DNA from: Xenorhabdus japonica
GTDB lineage: Bacteria > Pseudomonadota > Gammaproteobacteria > Enterobacterales > Enterobacteriaceae
Length of the DNA: 64,000 nt
NCBI RefSeq assembly: GCF_900115195.1
Contig: NZ_FOVO01000002.1
Coordinates: forward strand, 141,692-205,691
Direction of reading: 5' to 3'
Position 1 is the first letter of the stretch; each line of letters opens with the position of its first letter. The position numbers and the translations under genes were made by a program. A model generated the notes under the pieces. The model made no database searches and was not told the DNA's origin. It saw nothing but the letters and a program-made list of their open reading frames with translations. Positions 1 through 10,441 of this stretch are shown piece by piece.

Positions 1-179
1 GATAGATTGCCTTTCCTTTCTCTTATAGCCTGTGTCTTAATTCCTTGAATTTGCCCTAATGAACTTACATGTGTTCCTCCACAAGGATAAGGTATAAATT
101 CACCAAAACCGACTTCCCTGATCCCATCACCATGCATAGTAATTTGGCAAAGTAAATTTTCATCAATAACTTGGTGTAT
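1..179 (-). pseudogene. AlaX-like alanyl-tRNA editing protein, N-terminally truncated fragment
   Basis: The minus strand is open from 179 to the left edge and reads a PCGGTHV motif, the zinc-binding signature of the alanyl-tRNA synthetase second additional domain and of AlaX editing proteins, which deacylate mischarged Ala-tRNA. In the same frame a TGA (180-182) stands directly upstream, and the frame beyond it (183-422) does not resemble the family. The front of the gene, which should hold the HxxxH metal motif, is therefore missing: a decayed gene or a deletion scar. The rest of the gene lies outside the window. The family call is fairly firm; the pseudogene call follows from the in-frame stop. 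Confidence 0.6.
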
Positions 180-1276
<1,097 letters not shown>

Positions 1277-1299
1277 TTTAAAAAAATCATAATTATTTG

Positions 1300-1336
1300 T
1301 AATTACACAGATATTTAATAAATAACTGTGTAATTA
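1300..1336 (+). terminator. Stem-loop downstream of dapB
   Basis: An 11-bp perfect inverted repeat (TAATTACACAG at 1300-1310 with its complement at 1326-1336) sits 24 bp after the dapB stop. There is no clean U-tract, so it may be a weak terminator or an mRNA-stabilising hairpin. Confidence 0.45.
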
Positions 1337-1573
1337 TGATATAAAAATAATTTTCAATAACACACTTGGATTAATCACTATTTTCATAACAATACTGAGT
1401 CTTTTTGTTGCCTTTTTCTCATGAACACGAAAAAAAACATACTTTTTTTCTGTTTTTAAGTTTTCTCTTACAGTAATCGATTATCCTCTCCTACTTTCCT
1501 TATGCTTTTCAGCTGCATTTACCCAATACAAGACCAAAAATTGTAAAAAAGCCAATAAAAATGCCATTTTTTG

Positions 1574-1602
1574 TAGACACCCCCCCCTCTCATCATTAGA
1601 AT
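1574..1602 (+). promoter_or_regulatory. carAB P1-like promoter with an 8-C spacer tract
   Basis: TAGACA (1574-1579), a 17-bp spacer and TAGAAT (1597-1602), followed by a GCGCGC discriminator typical of stringently controlled promoters. In E. coli the upstream carAB promoter P1 answers to pyrimidines and purines. The first eight bases of the spacer (1580-1587) are all C. The assignment is by position and motif only. Confidence 0.6.
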
Positions 1603-1622
1603 GCGCGCAATTTGCCAAAATT

Positions 1623-1701
1623 TTGACAAAAATCATGATTGGCATTGATTTTAAGGATTAAATCTGAATTAATATGCATTGGATGCGACTCATTATTCAT
1701 T
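1623..1701 (+). promoter_or_regulatory. carAB P2 region with two ARG boxes
   Basis: A consensus TTGACA lies at 1623-1628. Two 18-bp ARG-box-like elements follow, 1663-1680 (TGAAT..ATGCA core) and 1684-1701 (GACT..ATTCA core), separated by exactly 3 bp. That is the arrangement used by the arginine repressor ArgR, and in E. coli it represses the proximal carAB promoter. I do not see a good -10 for the TTGACA, so the exact P2 start is open. Confidence 0.65.
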
Positions 1702-1713
1702 CTGGAGGGCGTT

Positions 1714-2874
1714 TTGATTAAGTCAGCTATATTGGTTCTGGAAGATGGAACCCAATTTCACGGTCGCTCCATTGGTGCAGAAGGTGTGGCTGTTGGAGAA
1801 GTGGTCTTCAATACCTCAATGACCGGATATCAAGAAATACTTACCGACCCTTCCTATTCCCGCCAAATTGTTACTCTTACTTATCCTCATATTGGTAATG
1901 TCGGCATCAATGCCGCTGATGAAGAATCCCCCGCCATTCAAGCCCAAGGCTTAGTTATCCGTGATTTACCCTTAGTGACCAGCAACTTCCGCAGTGAAGA
2001 AAATCTGTCTGATTACCTGAGACGTCACAATATTGTCGCCATCGCAGATATAGATACACGTAAACTGACCCGACTATTAAGAGAAAAAGGGGCACAGAAC
2101 GGTTGTATCATTGCGGGAGATGAGGCAGACGCCCAAGTTGCACTGGAAAAAGCAAAAGCATTCCCTGGCTTGAAAGGCATGGATTTAGCGAAAGAAGTCA
2201 CGACAGCACAACCTTATCAATGGATACAAGGAAGTTGGACATTAGCGGATGGGCTACCAGAAGCCTGCAAAGAGCAAGAATTGCCTTACCATATTGTGGC
2301 CTATGATTTTGGCGTTAAGCGCAATATCCTGCGTATGCTGGTAGATCGCGGCTGCCGCGTTACTGTTGTTCCGGCAAAAACTCCGGCTGATGAAGTGCTG
2401 AAAATGGCGCCGGATGGCATCTTCCTGTCCAATGGACCTGGTGACCCAGAACCATGCGACTATGCTATCGAAGCAATCAAAACTTTCCTGAATACCGAAA
2501 TCCCTGTCTTTGGTATCTGTTTGGGACATCAATTACTGGCACTGGCCAGTGGTGCAAAAACCGTGAAAATGAAATTTGGTCATCACGGTGGCAACCATCC
2601 TGTTAAAGATTTGGATCGCGATGTCGTCATGATCACAGCACAAAACCACGGCTTTGCGGTTGATGAAAGTTCACTGCCAGCCAATCTGCGCGTCACGCAT
2701 AAGTCACTCTTCGATGGCACATTGCAAGGAATTCATCGCACTGATAAACCTGCATTCAGTTTCCAGGGGCATCCTGAAGCCAGCCCCGGCCCACATGAAG
2801 CTGCTTCTTTGTTCGATCACTTTATTGAACTTATTGAAGAATATCGCCAGACAAATGCCCAGAACACCAAATAA
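1714..2874 (+). CDS. carA: Carbamoyl-phosphate synthase small subunit CarA
   Basis: Glutaminase subunit of carbamoyl-phosphate synthase; it releases ammonia from glutamine and channels it to CarB for arginine and pyrimidine synthesis. The protein has 386 residues. The class I glutamine amidotransferase domain shows the nucleophile in VFGICLGHQ and the His-Glu pair in [11 protein letters not shown]. The start is TTG 1714 after GGAGGG (1704-1709); E. coli carA also starts with UUG and the next residues (IKSA) match, so the longer frame from 1639 is rejected. carB follows after 17 bp. Confidence 0.96.
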   Translation: MIKSAILVLEDGTQFHGRSIGAEGVAVGEVVFNTSMTGYQEILTDPSYSRQIVTLTYPHIGNVGINAADEESPAIQAQGLVIRDLPLVTSNFRSEENLSDYLRRHNIVAIADIDTRKLTRLLREKGAQNGCIIAGDEADAQVALEKAKAFPGLKGMDLAKEVTTAQPYQWIQGSWTLADGLPEACKEQELPYHIVAYDFGVKRNILRMLVDRGCRVTVVPAKTPADEVLKMAPDGIFLSNGPGDPEPCDYAIEAIKTFLNTEIPVFGICLGHQLLALASGAKTVKMKFGHHGGNHPVKDLDRDVVMITAQNHGFAVDESSLPANLRVTHKSLFDGTLQGIHRTDKPAFSFQGHPEASPGPHEAASLFDHFIELIEEYRQTNAQNTK

Positions 2875-2891
2875 TCAGGAGAAGAAGAAAA

Positions 2892-5800
2892 ATGGCAAAA
2901 CGTACTGATATTGAAAGTATCCTGATCTTAGGTGCTGGCCCAATTGTTATCGGTCAGGCTTGTGAATTTGACTACTCCGGCGCACAAGCTTGTAAGGCGC
3001 TGCGGGAAGAAGGTTATCGCGTCATTCTGGTAAACTCGAATCCAGCAACAATAATGACCGATCCTGAAATGGCAGATGCGACCTATATCGAGCCAATCCA
3101 TTGGGAAGTTGTACGTAAAATCATTGAAAAAGAACGTCCAGATGCAGTCTTGCCTACAATGGGAGGACAAACAGCACTAAACTGTGCGCTGGAACTGGAA
3201 CGCCAAGGTGTACTAAAAGAATTTGGCGTAACCATGATTGGTGCGACGGCTGATGCGATTGATAAAGCTGAAGATCGTCAACGTTTTGACAAGGCGATGA
3301 AAAAAATCGGTTTGGATACTGCACGTTCTGGTATCGCCCATACTATGGAAGAAGCGCTGTCAGTAGCAGAAGATGTTGGTTTTCCTTGCATTATTCGCCC
3401 TTCTTTTACTATGGGTGGAACCGGAGGTGGTATAGCCTACAACCGTGAAGAATTCGAAGAAATTTGTGAACGCGGCTTAGATCTTTCTCCAACCAATGAA
3501 TTGCTGATCGATGAATCACTGATTGGCTGGAAAGAGTATGAAATGGAAGTGGTGCGGGATAAAAATGATAACTGTATCATCGTCTGCTCCATTGAAAACT
3601 TCGATCCAATGGGCATCCATACTGGTGATTCTATCACTGTAGCACCAGCACAAACGCTGACTGACAAAGAATATCAAATCATGCGTAACGCTTCGATGGC
3701 AGTATTGCGTGAAATCGGCGTAGAAACGGGTGGCTCAAATGTTCAGTTTGCTGTGAATCCGAAAAATGGTCGCCTGATTGTCATTGAAATGAACCCACGC
3801 GTATCCCGTTCATCAGCGTTGGCTTCGAAGGCAACAGGTTTCCCGATTGCAAAAATCGCGGCAAAACTGGCAGTCGGTTATACCCTTGATGAATTGATGA
3901 ATGACATCACGGGCGGCCGTACTCCTGCATCTTTCGAGCCTTCCATCGATTATGTTGTGACAAAAATTCCTCGCTTCAACTTCGAGAAATTTGCAGGCAG
4001 CAATGACCGCCTGACCACACAGATGAAATCTGTTGGTGAAGTGATGGCAATTGGCCGTACTTTCCAAGAATCCATGCAAAAAGCCCTGCGCGGTCTGGAA
4101 GTCGGCGCGATAGGATTTGATCCTAAAGTCAATTTGGATGATCCACAATCTCTGACCAAAATCCGCAGTGAATTGAAAAATGCAGGTGCTGAGCGTATTT
4201 GGTACATCGCTGATGCTTTCCGCGCTGGCATGTCCGTTGATGGGCTTTTCAACTTAACCAACATTGACCGCTGGTTCCTAGTACAAATTGAAGAATTGAT
4301 CCGTCTGGAAGAGCAAGTTGCAGAACACGGTGTTAACAGCCTGACCTCTGATTTCCTGCGTCACCTTAAGCGTAAAGGTTTTGCTGATGCGCGTCTAGCG
4401 AAACTGGTTGGAATCTCAGGTAAAGAGATCCGTAAGCTACGCCATGATTACAACTTATATCCGGTTTATAAACGTGTTGATACCTGTGCGGCAGAATTTG
4501 CTACCGATACCGCTTACATGTACTCCACATACGAAGACGAATGTGAAGCCAACCCGAACAATGACAAACCGAAAATCATGGTATTGGGTGGTGGTCCGAA
4601 CCGCATCGGGCAAGGTATTGAGTTCGATTACTGCTGCGTACATGCTTCTCTGGCTCTGCGTGAAGATGGTTTTGAGACCATCATGGTGAACTGTAACCCA
4701 GAAACTGTTTCTACCGATTATGACACTTCCGATCGTCTTTACTTTGAACCTGTCACACTGGAAGATGTGCTGGAAATCGTGCGTGTTGAACAGCCAAAAG
4801 GCGTTATCGTTCAATATGGCGGTCAGACACCACTGAAACTAGCTCGTGAACTGGAAGCAGCAGGTGTACCTATTATCGGTACCAGCCCTGATGCCATTGA
4901 CCGTGCAGAAGATCGTGAACGTTTCCAACAAGCCGTTAATCGCCTTGGCCTGAAACAACCAGCAAATGCCACCGTTACGGCTATCGAACAGGCCGTTGAA
5001 AAAGGTAACGAAATTGGTTATCCATTGGTCGTTCGTCCATCTTATGTATTGGGTGGACGTGCAATGGAAATCGTATACGACGAATCTGACTTGCGCCGTT
5101 ATTTCCAGAATGCAGTTAGCGTATCCAATGATGCGCCAGTCCTGCTGGATCGCTTCCTTGATGATGCAATTGAAGTAGACGTAGATGCCATCTGTGATGG
5201 TGAACGTGTCCTGATTGGCGGCATCATGGAGCATATCGAACAAGCGGGTGTTCACTCCGGTGACTCAGCCTGTTCTTTGCCTGCTTATACCTTGAGCAAA
5301 GAAATTCAGGATGTAATGCGCCAGCAAGTTGAAAAACTGGCCTTTGAACTGCGCGTTCGTGGTCTGATGAATGTCCAATTTGCGGTGAAAAACAACGAAG
5401 TCTATCTAATTGAAGTAAACCCACGCGCAGCACGTACCGTACCGTTCGTTTCCAAAGCAACCGGTCTGCCGCTGGCAAAAGTAGCGGCGCGCGTAATGGC
5501 AGGTCAGTCTCTGCTTGAGCAAGGTGTTACTGAAGAGATTATTCCTCCTTACTATTCCGTGAAAGAAGTGGTACTGCCATTCAATAAATTCCCGGGTGTT
5601 GACCCAATTCTGGGGCCAGAAATGCGTTCTACCGGTGAAGTGATGGGCGTTGGTCGTACCTTTGCCGAAGCTTTTTCAAAAGCGATGCTGGGCAGTAACT
5701 CCACCATGCGTAAAAAAGGCCGGGCACTTCTGTCTGTACGCGAGGGAGATAAAGAACGAGTTGTCGATTTGGCAGCTAACTTACTTAAGCATGGTTTTGA

Positions 5801-6122
5801 ACTGGATGCGACACACGGTACTGCGGTTGTATTGGGTGAAGCAGGAATCAATCCACGCTTGGTAAATAAAGTTCATGAAGGACGTCCTCACATTCAGGAC
5901 AGAATCAAAAATGGTGAATATGACTATATCGTCAATACCACCGCAGGCCGTCAGGCGATCGAAGATTCAAAACTGCTGCGTCGCAGCGCACTGCAATATA
6001 AAGTGCACTATGACACAACCCTGAATGGTGGTTTTGCAACCACTATGGCACTCAGTGCTAATCCTACTGAGCAGGTTACTTCTGTACAAGAAATGCATGC
6101 CAAGATTGCCAAACAGCAATAA
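2892..6122 (+). CDS. carB: Carbamoyl-phosphate synthase large subunit CarB
   Basis: Synthetase subunit that makes carbamoyl phosphate from bicarbonate, ammonia and two ATP. The 1076 residues (E. coli 1073) consist of two homologous ATP-grasp halves: each has a GGQT motif (GGQTALN early, GGQTPLK in the second half) and a Gly-rich ATP loop (FTMGGTGGG in the first). A C-terminal allosteric domain of about 140 residues follows. AGGAGAAGAAG (2878-2888) is the ribosome binding site. It is co-transcribed with carA. Confidence 0.97.
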   Translation: MAKRTDIESILILGAGPIVIGQACEFDYSGAQACKALREEGYRVILVNSNPATIMTDPEMADATYIEPIHWEVVRKIIEKERPDAVLPTMGGQTALNCALELERQGVLKEFGVTMIGATADAIDKAEDRQRFDKAMKKIGLDTARSGIAHTMEEALSVAEDVGFPCIIRPSFTMGGTGGGIAYNREEFEEICERGLDLSPTNELLIDESLIGWKEYEMEVVRDKNDNCIIVCSIENFDPMGIHTGDSITVAPAQTLTDKEYQIMRNASMAVLREIGVETGGSNVQFAVNPKNGRLIVIEMNPRVSRSSALASKATGFPIAKIAAKLAVGYTLDELMNDITGGRTPASFEPSIDYVVTKIPRFNFEKFAGSNDRLTTQMKSVGEVMAIGRTFQESMQKALRGLEVGAIGFDPKVNLDDPQSLTKIRSELKNAGAERIWYIADAFRAGMSVDGLFNLTNIDRWFLVQIEELIRLEEQVAEHGVNSLTSDFLRHLKRKGFADARLAKLVGISGKEIRKLRHDYNLYPVYKRVDTCAAEFATDTAYMYSTYEDECEANPNNDKPKIMVLGGGPNRIGQGIEFDYCCVHASLALREDGFETIMVNCNPETVSTDYDTSDRLYFEPVTLEDVLEIVRVEQPKGVIVQYGGQTPLKLARELEAAGVPIIGTSPDAIDRAEDRERFQQAVNRLGLKQPANATVTAIEQAVEKGNEIGYPLVVRPSYVLGGRAMEIVYDESDLRRYFQNAVSVSNDAPVLLDRFLDDAIEVDVDAICDGERVLIGGIMEHIEQAGVHSGDSACSLPAYTLSKEIQDVMRQQVEKLAFELRVRGLMNVQFAVKNNEVYLIEVNPRAARTVPFVSKATGLPLAKVAARVMAGQSLLEQGVTEEIIPPYYSVKEVVLPFNKFPGVDPILGPEMRSTGEVMGVGRTFAEAFSKAMLGSNSTMRKKGRALLSVREGDKERVVDLAANLLKHGFELDATHGTAVVLGEAGINPRLVNKVHEGRPHIQDRIKNGEYDYIVNTTAGRQAIEDSKLLRRSALQYKVHYDTTLNGGFATTMALSANPTEQVTSVQEMHAKIAKQQ

Positions 6123-6166
6123 CCCTATCGGATAAGATATCGCCACTTTTGGCAATATTCTCCTAA

Positions 6167-6220
6167 AAAACGGCTTCCCCAAAGTTGGAAATCCAACGAG
6201 TAAGGAGGCCGTTTTATTTG
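6167..6220 (+). terminator. Rho-independent terminator after carB
   Basis: A 12-bp stem (6167-6178 with 6204-6215, one G-U pair) encloses a smaller hairpin (GTTGG..CCAAC) and ends in a T-rich tail. It lies 45 bp after the carB stop. Confidence 0.7.
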
Positions 6221-6316
6221 GTATTTTGTTTATTAATGATGCTTAATATTGAAGTCTGTGAATAATCAGCAACAATCATAGTAGGTAACTTTGATAATCA
6301 TCGGGAGTCGAATACT

Positions 6317-7009
6317 GTGTCAAACATCATATTAAAACGTAAATATCTAACCCATTCAGAAATTGAAGTGTTACTGAAAGAATTGGAAAAGCACTCACAT
6401 GCAGACCGCAATATCTGCATGATATTCATGGGATTTATCCATGGTTTTCGCGTATCCGAATTGCTTGGGTTACAGTTGGCAGATGTGGATTTAGAAGGGA
6501 AAAAGCTGCGTGTGCAGAGACTGAAAAATGGCTTTTCCACCATCCATCCAATGGTGGCAAGAGAAATACAACTAATACGGAAATGGCTTTCCCTGCGCCA
6601 ACGCTATAAAAACAGTGATCAGAGTGACTGGTTATTCCTGTCCAGAACAGGTGCGCGCATGTCTCGCCAGCAGTTTTATAAAATCATCCGACAAACGAGT
6701 TTAAAGGCTAATTTAGCGGTTTGCGCGAATCCGCACATGTTACGACATTCTTGCGGCTATGCCCTAGCAGACAATGGCGTAGATACCCGCTTGATTCAGG
6801 ACTATTTAGGCCATCGGAACATTCGTCACACTGTTCGCTATACCGCAAGTAATGCGGGTCGCTTCGAGACAATATGGCTGGAAAGAGGAAAACGAAAATT
6901 GTCGACAATTAGTACCAAACTGTTAACCAATAAATTATCTCATTTTTTCAACTCCATTTATCTACATCCAACCTACAAAAAACAAAGTAACTCATTGATT
7001 TATCCTTAA
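6317..7009 (+). CDS. FimB/MrpI-type tyrosine recombinase (site-specific invertase)
   Basis: Small tyrosine recombinase of 230 residues without a separate N-terminal arm domain, like FimB, FimE and MrpI, which invert fimbrial promoter segments. The catalytic set is complete: R45 (GFRVSEL), K70, H140 and R143 (HMLRHS), H166 (LGHRN) and Y175 (VRYT). FimB and MrpI are about 190-200 residues; this protein carries a tail of about 30 more. From codon 197 onward the gene lies inside the inverted-repeat-bounded segment 6905-7213, so inversion would replace the last codons. No fimbrial gene is adjacent; the mrx operon is 24 kb away. The family call is firm and the target site is an inference. Confidence 0.85.
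   Translation: MSNIILKRKYLTHSEIEVLLKELEKHSHADRNICMIFMGFIHGFRVSELLGLQLADVDLEGKKLRVQRLKNGFSTIHPMVAREIQLIRKWLSLRQRYKNSDQSDWLFLSRTGARMSRQQFYKIIRQTSLKANLAVCANPHMLRHSCGYALADNGVDTRLIQDYLGHRNIRHTVRYTASNAGRFETIWLERGKRKLSTISTKLLTNKLSHFFNSIYLHPTYKKQSNSLIYP
6905..6927 (+). repeat. Left inverted repeat of the candidate switch
   Basis: 23 bases whose exact reverse complement is at 7191-7213; the match stops at once on both sides. It covers codons 197-203 and part of 204 of the recombinase gene. Confidence 0.85.
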
Positions 7010-7190
7010 AAAAATAATCAATCATTTAAAAATTTCTTTTCACTTTTTCCTCATCATAATTTTTCTCTTTTTCCATCACGTTGAACAAAAATTAAAATTG
7101 CTCGACATCGAAAGCGGTATAATTTAACGCCATCAATTATGTTAGAATAATAAACCAATATAATGTTAAAACTAAGTTTAATCATCTTGT

Positions 7191-7213
7191 GTTAACAGTT
7201 TGGTACTAATTGT
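7191..7213 (-). repeat. Right inverted repeat of the candidate switch
   Basis: Exact reverse complement of 6905-6927. A consensus TTGACA (7221-7226) stands 7 bp outside it. Confidence 0.85.
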
Positions 7214-7265
7214 TAACCATTTGACATGTTATTTTTTATGTTTCCCAATAAAGTTTGAATTACAA

Positions 7266-7303
7266 AAAAGCCATCCCTGAACGGGAATGGCTTTGATTTT
7301 TTT
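7266..7303 (+). terminator. Strong intrinsic terminator between the switch and yjeI
   Basis: The stem AAAGCCAT-CCC / GGG-A-ATGGCTTT (7267-7294) is followed by seven T (7297-7303). There is no gene between the right inverted repeat and this terminator. A transcript leaving the switch rightward would therefore be a short RNA of roughly 130-180 nt. Confidence 0.85.
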
Positions 7304-7372
7304 GTCTTAATCGAATACAAAAGGGTATATTTATCATCATGGTAGTAATCCCTATAATCAATGAGGAAAGTT

Positions 7373-7714
7373 ATGCGAATCAAAATGTTGCTTGGTGCGT
7401 CAGTACTATTGTTGGCAGGCTGTACAACAAATCATCAATTAACTTCTGCCGGTGCTAATGTGCGTTTTGTCGATACTCAGCCAGGCAGCGAATGCCAGCG
7501 GTTAGGGGAAGTTGCTGGTATGCAAAGCAACTGGCTCAACGGCGTTAGCAATGAGAGCAGTTCTATGCGTAGTGCCGCCAATGACTTACGCAATAAAGCA
7601 GCTGAAATAGGTGGCAATGTTATTTATGGTGTAAGCAGCCCATCAGAGGGATTATTGGCTAGTTTTGTTCCCCTTGATAGCAAAATGGTTGGTCAGGTCT
7701 ATAAGTGCCCATAG
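7373..7714 (+). CDS. yjeI: YjeI-like outer-membrane lipoprotein (DUF4156)
   Basis: Small lipoprotein of 113 residues with an LLLAGC lipobox about 20 residues in, so it is lipidated and exported. The middle (QSNWLNG, MRSAANDLRN, GGNVIYG) and the end (VGQVYKCP) match E. coli YjeI closely, and the position near epmB-efp agrees. Its function is unknown. GAGG (7363-7366) with 6-nt spacing favours ATG 7373 over ATG 7361. Confidence 0.85.
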   Translation: MRIKMLLGASVLLLAGCTTNHQLTSAGANVRFVDTQPGSECQRLGEVAGMQSNWLNGVSNESSSMRSAANDLRNKAAEIGGNVIYGVSSPSEGLLASFVPLDSKMVGQVYKCP

Positions 7715-7884
7715 GCACTAATATCGATGGGGTTGGTAAGAAAGTGGTTTGGGCAATGCTCAGAAAGAATGTTTCGAAATATTAAGATTTGCGTATACAT
7801 TCATTCGGTTTCTGTGCGCTGCCCATCCAGAAGATTTTCAATAATGGCGTGGAATTAATCAGTGATTGACTGGTATGAGGAATG

Positions 7885-8916
7885 TCACTGGTTTTGGGTT
7901 AACCCTAAATCCAGAGGCGTTTTGCTTGGCTCTCCACCAATTTCCCTTGTCAGGCTCGGAATCAGATAGCCAGAGACTTTAGTCAATAATTCCCGCATGA
8001 TAGCTTTTGCTTCTTCATCTTCCACAAGAAAATGCGCAGCACCTTGAACCTTGTCCAGAACGTGAATGTAGTAAGGCAATATACCTGCGTCGAATAATGC
8101 ATTACTTAAATCAGCCAGAGTATCTGCATTATCATTGATATTACGTAGCATCACACTTTGATTCAGAAGTGTCACACCCGCTTGCTTTAGTCTCATCATG
8201 CTTTCGCGGAACGCGTTATCAATTTCATTTGCATGGTTGATGTGGGTCACCATGATCACCTGCAAATTGGTTTGTGCTAAACGGTTACACAGTGAAAGAG
8301 TGATCCGATCGGGGATTACAACCGGCAAGCGCGTATGGATCCGCAACCGCTTAATGTGTGGAATGGATTCAATTTGACTGATTAACCAGTCCAGCTCATG
8401 ATCCTTGGCCATGAGTGGATCACCACCAGAGAAGATAATTTCGTCAAGCTCTGGGTGCTGTTCAATATAGTCCAAAGCAAGCAGCCAGTTGTTTTTGTTA
8501 CCTTTATTTCCTTCATAAGGAAAATGACGACGGAAACAATAACGACAATTGACTGCGCACCCTCCTTTGACCAATAGCAAAGCCCGATTGCGATATTTAT
8601 GTAAAAGACCAGGAACAACACTGCGTTGTTCATCCAGTGGATCAGTAGAGAAACCAGGGGACGTAGCAAATTCTTCCCGTGAGGTCAGGACTTGTAATAA
8701 AAGAGGATCGTGGGGATCGCCCTTTTTCATTCGTGTTACAAATGCTCTTGGTACACGCAGAGGAAACAAACGCTTTGCTTCATTACCTTCTTGTAGCGTT
8801 GCATGCGTGCTTAAGGATAATAGTTGTAACAGCTCATTGGGATCAGTAATAACATCCGCAAGTTGTTTTAGCCAGACTTCTCTGACGGGGTGAATATGGG
8901 TTATAATATGTGCCAT
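7885..8916 (-). CDS. epmB: EF-P-specific (R)-beta-lysine mutase EpmB
   Basis: Radical-SAM lysine 2,3-aminomutase-like enzyme that makes (R)-beta-lysine for EpmA to attach to elongation factor P. The 343 residues match E. coli EpmB in length. The cluster motif is CAVNCRYC, followed by FSGGDPL; the Lys expected to bind PLP lies in the C-terminal half. It is divergent from efp with a 40-bp gap, as in E. coli, so enzyme and substrate share a promoter region. Confidence 0.95.
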   Translation of the reverse strand: MAHIITHIHPVREVWLKQLADVITDPNELLQLLSLSTHATLQEGNEAKRLFPLRVPRAFVTRMKKGDPHDPLLLQVLTSREEFATSPGFSTDPLDEQRSVVPGLLHKYRNRALLLVKGGCAVNCRYCFRRHFPYEGNKGNKNNWLLALDYIEQHPELDEIIFSGGDPLMAKDHELDWLISQIESIPHIKRLRIHTRLPVVIPDRITLSLCNRLAQTNLQVIMVTHINHANEIDNAFRESMMRLKQAGVTLLNQSVMLRNINDNADTLADLSNALFDAGILPYYIHVLDKVQGAAHFLVEDEEAKAIMRELLTKVSGYLIPSLTREIGGEPSKTPLDLGLTQNQ

Positions 8917-8956
8917 TTTTTGGCTAAGCCATTTTGTTAAAAATTAGAGGATCTCC

Positions 8957-9523
8957 ATGGCTACTTATAGTACCAATGAATTCCGTTCAGGTCTTAAAAT
9001 CATGTTAGATGGCGAGCCGTGCGCTATTCTGGAAAGTGAATTTGTTAAACCAGGTAAAGGGCAGGCATTTGCCCGTGTTCGTATTCGTAAACTGATTTCT
9101 GGTAAACTGCTGGAAAAAACATTTAAATCAACAGATTCTGTTGAAAGTGCAGATGTCATGGATGCCAACCTGACTTATTTGTATAACGACGGTGAATTCT
9201 GGCATTTCATGAATAACGAAACTTTCGAGCAGCTGGCTGCAGATGCGAAAGCCGTTGGTGACAATGCAAAATGGTTGATCGATCAGGCAGAATGTATTCT
9301 GACTCTGTGGGATGGCCGTCCTATCGCTGTTACTCCCCCAAACTTCGTTGAGCTGGAAGTGGTTGAAACCGATCCAGGTCTGAAAGGTGATACCGCTGGT
9401 ACCGGTGGTAAACCTGCAACTTTGAGCACTGGCGCTGTGGTAAAAGTACCTCTGTTTGTACAGATCGGCGAAATCATCAAAGTTGATACCCGTTCTAATG
9501 AATACGTATCTCGCGTAAAATAA
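8957..9523 (+). CDS. efp: Elongation factor P
   Basis: Translation factor that rescues ribosomes stalled at polyproline. It has 188 residues in three beta-barrel domains. Lys34 in the PGKG loop is the residue lysylated by EpmA after EpmB action, and epmB lies divergently next to it. GAGG (8947-8950) precedes the ATG. Confidence 0.97.
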   Translation: MATYSTNEFRSGLKIMLDGEPCAILESEFVKPGKGQAFARVRIRKLISGKLLEKTFKSTDSVESADVMDANLTYLYNDGEFWHFMNNETFEQLAADAKAVGDNAKWLIDQAECILTLWDGRPIAVTPPNFVELEVVETDPGLKGDTAGTGGKPATLSTGAVVKVPLFVQIGEIIKVDTRSNEYVSRVK

Positions 9524-9537
9524 TTGCGTTTGTCATT

Positions 9538-9579
9538 AAAAAAACCGCAACCTCTTCGTCTAGAAGTTGCGGTTTTTTT
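9538..9579 (+). terminator. Intrinsic terminator after efp
   Basis: The stem AACCGCAAC / GTTGCGGTT is flanked by A7 and T7 runs, so it can work in both directions. Confidence 0.9.
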
Positions 9580-9603
9580 GTTTTAGCTCATCGGTCGTTA
9601 TTA

Positions 9604-9632
9604 TTGCGACTGCCAGATCGGATAGCTATAAT
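9604..9632 (+). promoter_or_regulatory. sugE promoter
   Basis: TTGCGA (9604-9609), a 17-bp spacer, TATAAT (9627-9632). Transcription would start near 9640, just ahead of the riboswitch. Confidence 0.7.
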
Positions 9633-9651
9633 TCTGTTTCATTTCTTATCG

Positions 9652-9698
9652 TTATCCTGGACGACCTGGATAAACGTCATTTCATTGGGGACGGCCCC
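9652..9698 (+). promoter_or_regulatory. Guanidine-II (mini-ykkC) riboswitch
   Basis: Two hairpins with ACGR tetraloops lie upstream of sugE: 9652-9673 (9-bp stem with one mismatch, loop ACGA) and 9687-9698 (GGGG-ACGG-CCCC), joined by a 13-nt linker. This is the mini-ykkC architecture, which binds two guanidinium ions and turns on translation. The gene behind it encodes a guanidinium exporter, which supports the call. Confidence 0.88.
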
Positions 9699-9724
9699 AC
9701 TAGTCATCATATAAAGGGAAAGGC

Positions 9725-10039
9725 ATGTCTTGGTTGATCCTTCTTATTGCTGGTTTGTTAGAAGTGGTGTGGGCGGTAGGCCTGAAATATACTCAGGGTT
9801 TTTCACGTTTGGTGCCAAGTGTAATCACGATTAGCGCGATGGCTGCCAGTGTGGGGCTATTAGCCTATGCAATGAAAAGCCTACCGACAGGAACTGCATA
9901 TGCTGTGTGGACAGGTATTGGCGCTGTAGGTACGGCGATTTTCGGCATTATGGTGTTAGGGGAATCTGCGAATTTTGCCAGGGTGTTGAGTCTTAGCTTG
10001 ATTGTGATAGGCATTATTGGCTTAAAGCTGGCGAGCTGA
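9725..10039 (+). CDS. sugE: Guanidinium exporter Gdx (SugE), SMR family
   Basis: Inner-membrane small multidrug resistance protein with four helices and 104 residues (E. coli 105). It exchanges guanidinium for protons as a dual-topology dimer. Glu13 in GLLEVVWA is the transport residue, and [17 protein letters not shown] is the conserved helix-3 stretch. The guanidine-II riboswitch upstream indicates induction by guanidine. E. coli has the same gene near efp; its ecnAB entericidin genes are absent here. Confidence 0.95.
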   Translation: MSWLILLIAGLLEVVWAVGLKYTQGFSRLVPSVITISAMAASVGLLAYAMKSLPTGTAYAVWTGIGAVGTAIFGIMVLGESANFARVLSLSLIVIGIIGLKLAS

Positions 10040-10052
10040 TCTTATGTAACTA

Positions 10053-10077
10053 AACCCAGCCAGGCTGGGTCTATTTT
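10053..10077. terminator. Weak terminator between convergent sugE and the Nlp-like gene
   Basis: The hairpin ACCCAGCC-A-GGCTGGGT (10054-10070) has a short T-rich tail. It stands between two convergent genes. Confidence 0.5.
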
Positions 10078-10084
10078 ACAATCA

Positions 10085-10297
10085 TCATTTTTTTTCATAA
10101 CGCGAAGGCCATATTTCTTCTGGCGTGCGTTCCAATGCTGCTGCGATAAGACGCTCACCTTTTGGCCAGTGTCGTTGCAATGCATTGGCAAGAGTTGATG
10201 ATGCCAGCCCTGCTGCTCGGGATACTTCTGACAATGTGGTTCCGCGTTTTTTCAATTCAGCGATGATATCAGCAGAATGCCAGTCTTTTTTTTCCAT
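10085..10297 (-). CDS. Ner/Nlp-family DNA-binding protein
   Basis: A 70-residue helix-turn-helix protein of the Ner/Nlp (SfsB) type: KKDWHSADI at the start, then TTLSEVSRAAGL as turn and recognition helix, then WPKGERLIAAAL and PEEIWPSRY. The family includes phage Mu Ner and E. coli SfsB. ATG 10297 is preferred to TTG 10312 because GGAG and AAGG lie before it. It is divergent from a controller-type regulator across a 144-bp region with operator-like repeats. Its targets are unknown. Confidence 0.8.
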   Translation of the reverse strand: MEKKDWHSADIIAELKKRGTTLSEVSRAAGLASSTLANALQRHWPKGERLIAAALERTPEEIWPSRYEKK

Positions 10298-10353
10298 CCT
10301 TAAGATCTCCAATTATCTATTATTTTTCAATTAAAAAGTAAGTGTTAAGTAGA

Positions 10354-10440
10354 TTATAAGTCACATATCATAGCATAACTCAAATTGAAACGTGACTTAT
10401 AGTCCGTGGTCGGATAAGTAACACGAATCGATACTTATCG
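10354..10440. promoter_or_regulatory. Controller-type operator repeats between the divergent regulators
   Basis: The region holds repeated ATAAGT / ACTTAT elements: TTATAAGTCAC (from 10354), GTGACTTATAGTCCGTGG (10392-10409), GGATAAGTAA (10412-10421) and TACTTATCGG (10432-10441). The run GACTTATAGTC-CGTGG resembles the C-box of restriction-modification controller proteins. A GATACT at 10430-10435 would start transcription at or near the ATG at 10442, which has no ribosome binding site, so a leaderless mRNA is likely. Confidence 0.55.
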
Positions 10441-10441
10441 G

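Larger units (their letters stand above)
6905..7213. other. Candidate 309-bp invertible DNA segment
   Basis: The segment is bounded by a perfect 23-bp inverted repeat (6905-6927 and 7191-7213) and overlaps the end of an intact FimB-type recombinase gene. The size is close to that of the E. coli fim switch (about 314 bp). In the orientation shown, two perfect TATAAT hexamers (7118-7123 and 7159-7164) point rightward out of the element; neither has a good -35 at 17 bp. In the flipped orientation they would fire toward the recombinase as antisense, and the recombinase frame would read 4 new codons and stop, giving 207 residues. Confidence 0.7.

Noticed and set aside
4455..5255. Long antisense ORFs within carB (119 and 138 codons)
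   Set aside because: Shadow frames of a highly conserved, codon-biased gene; no start signals and no similarity.
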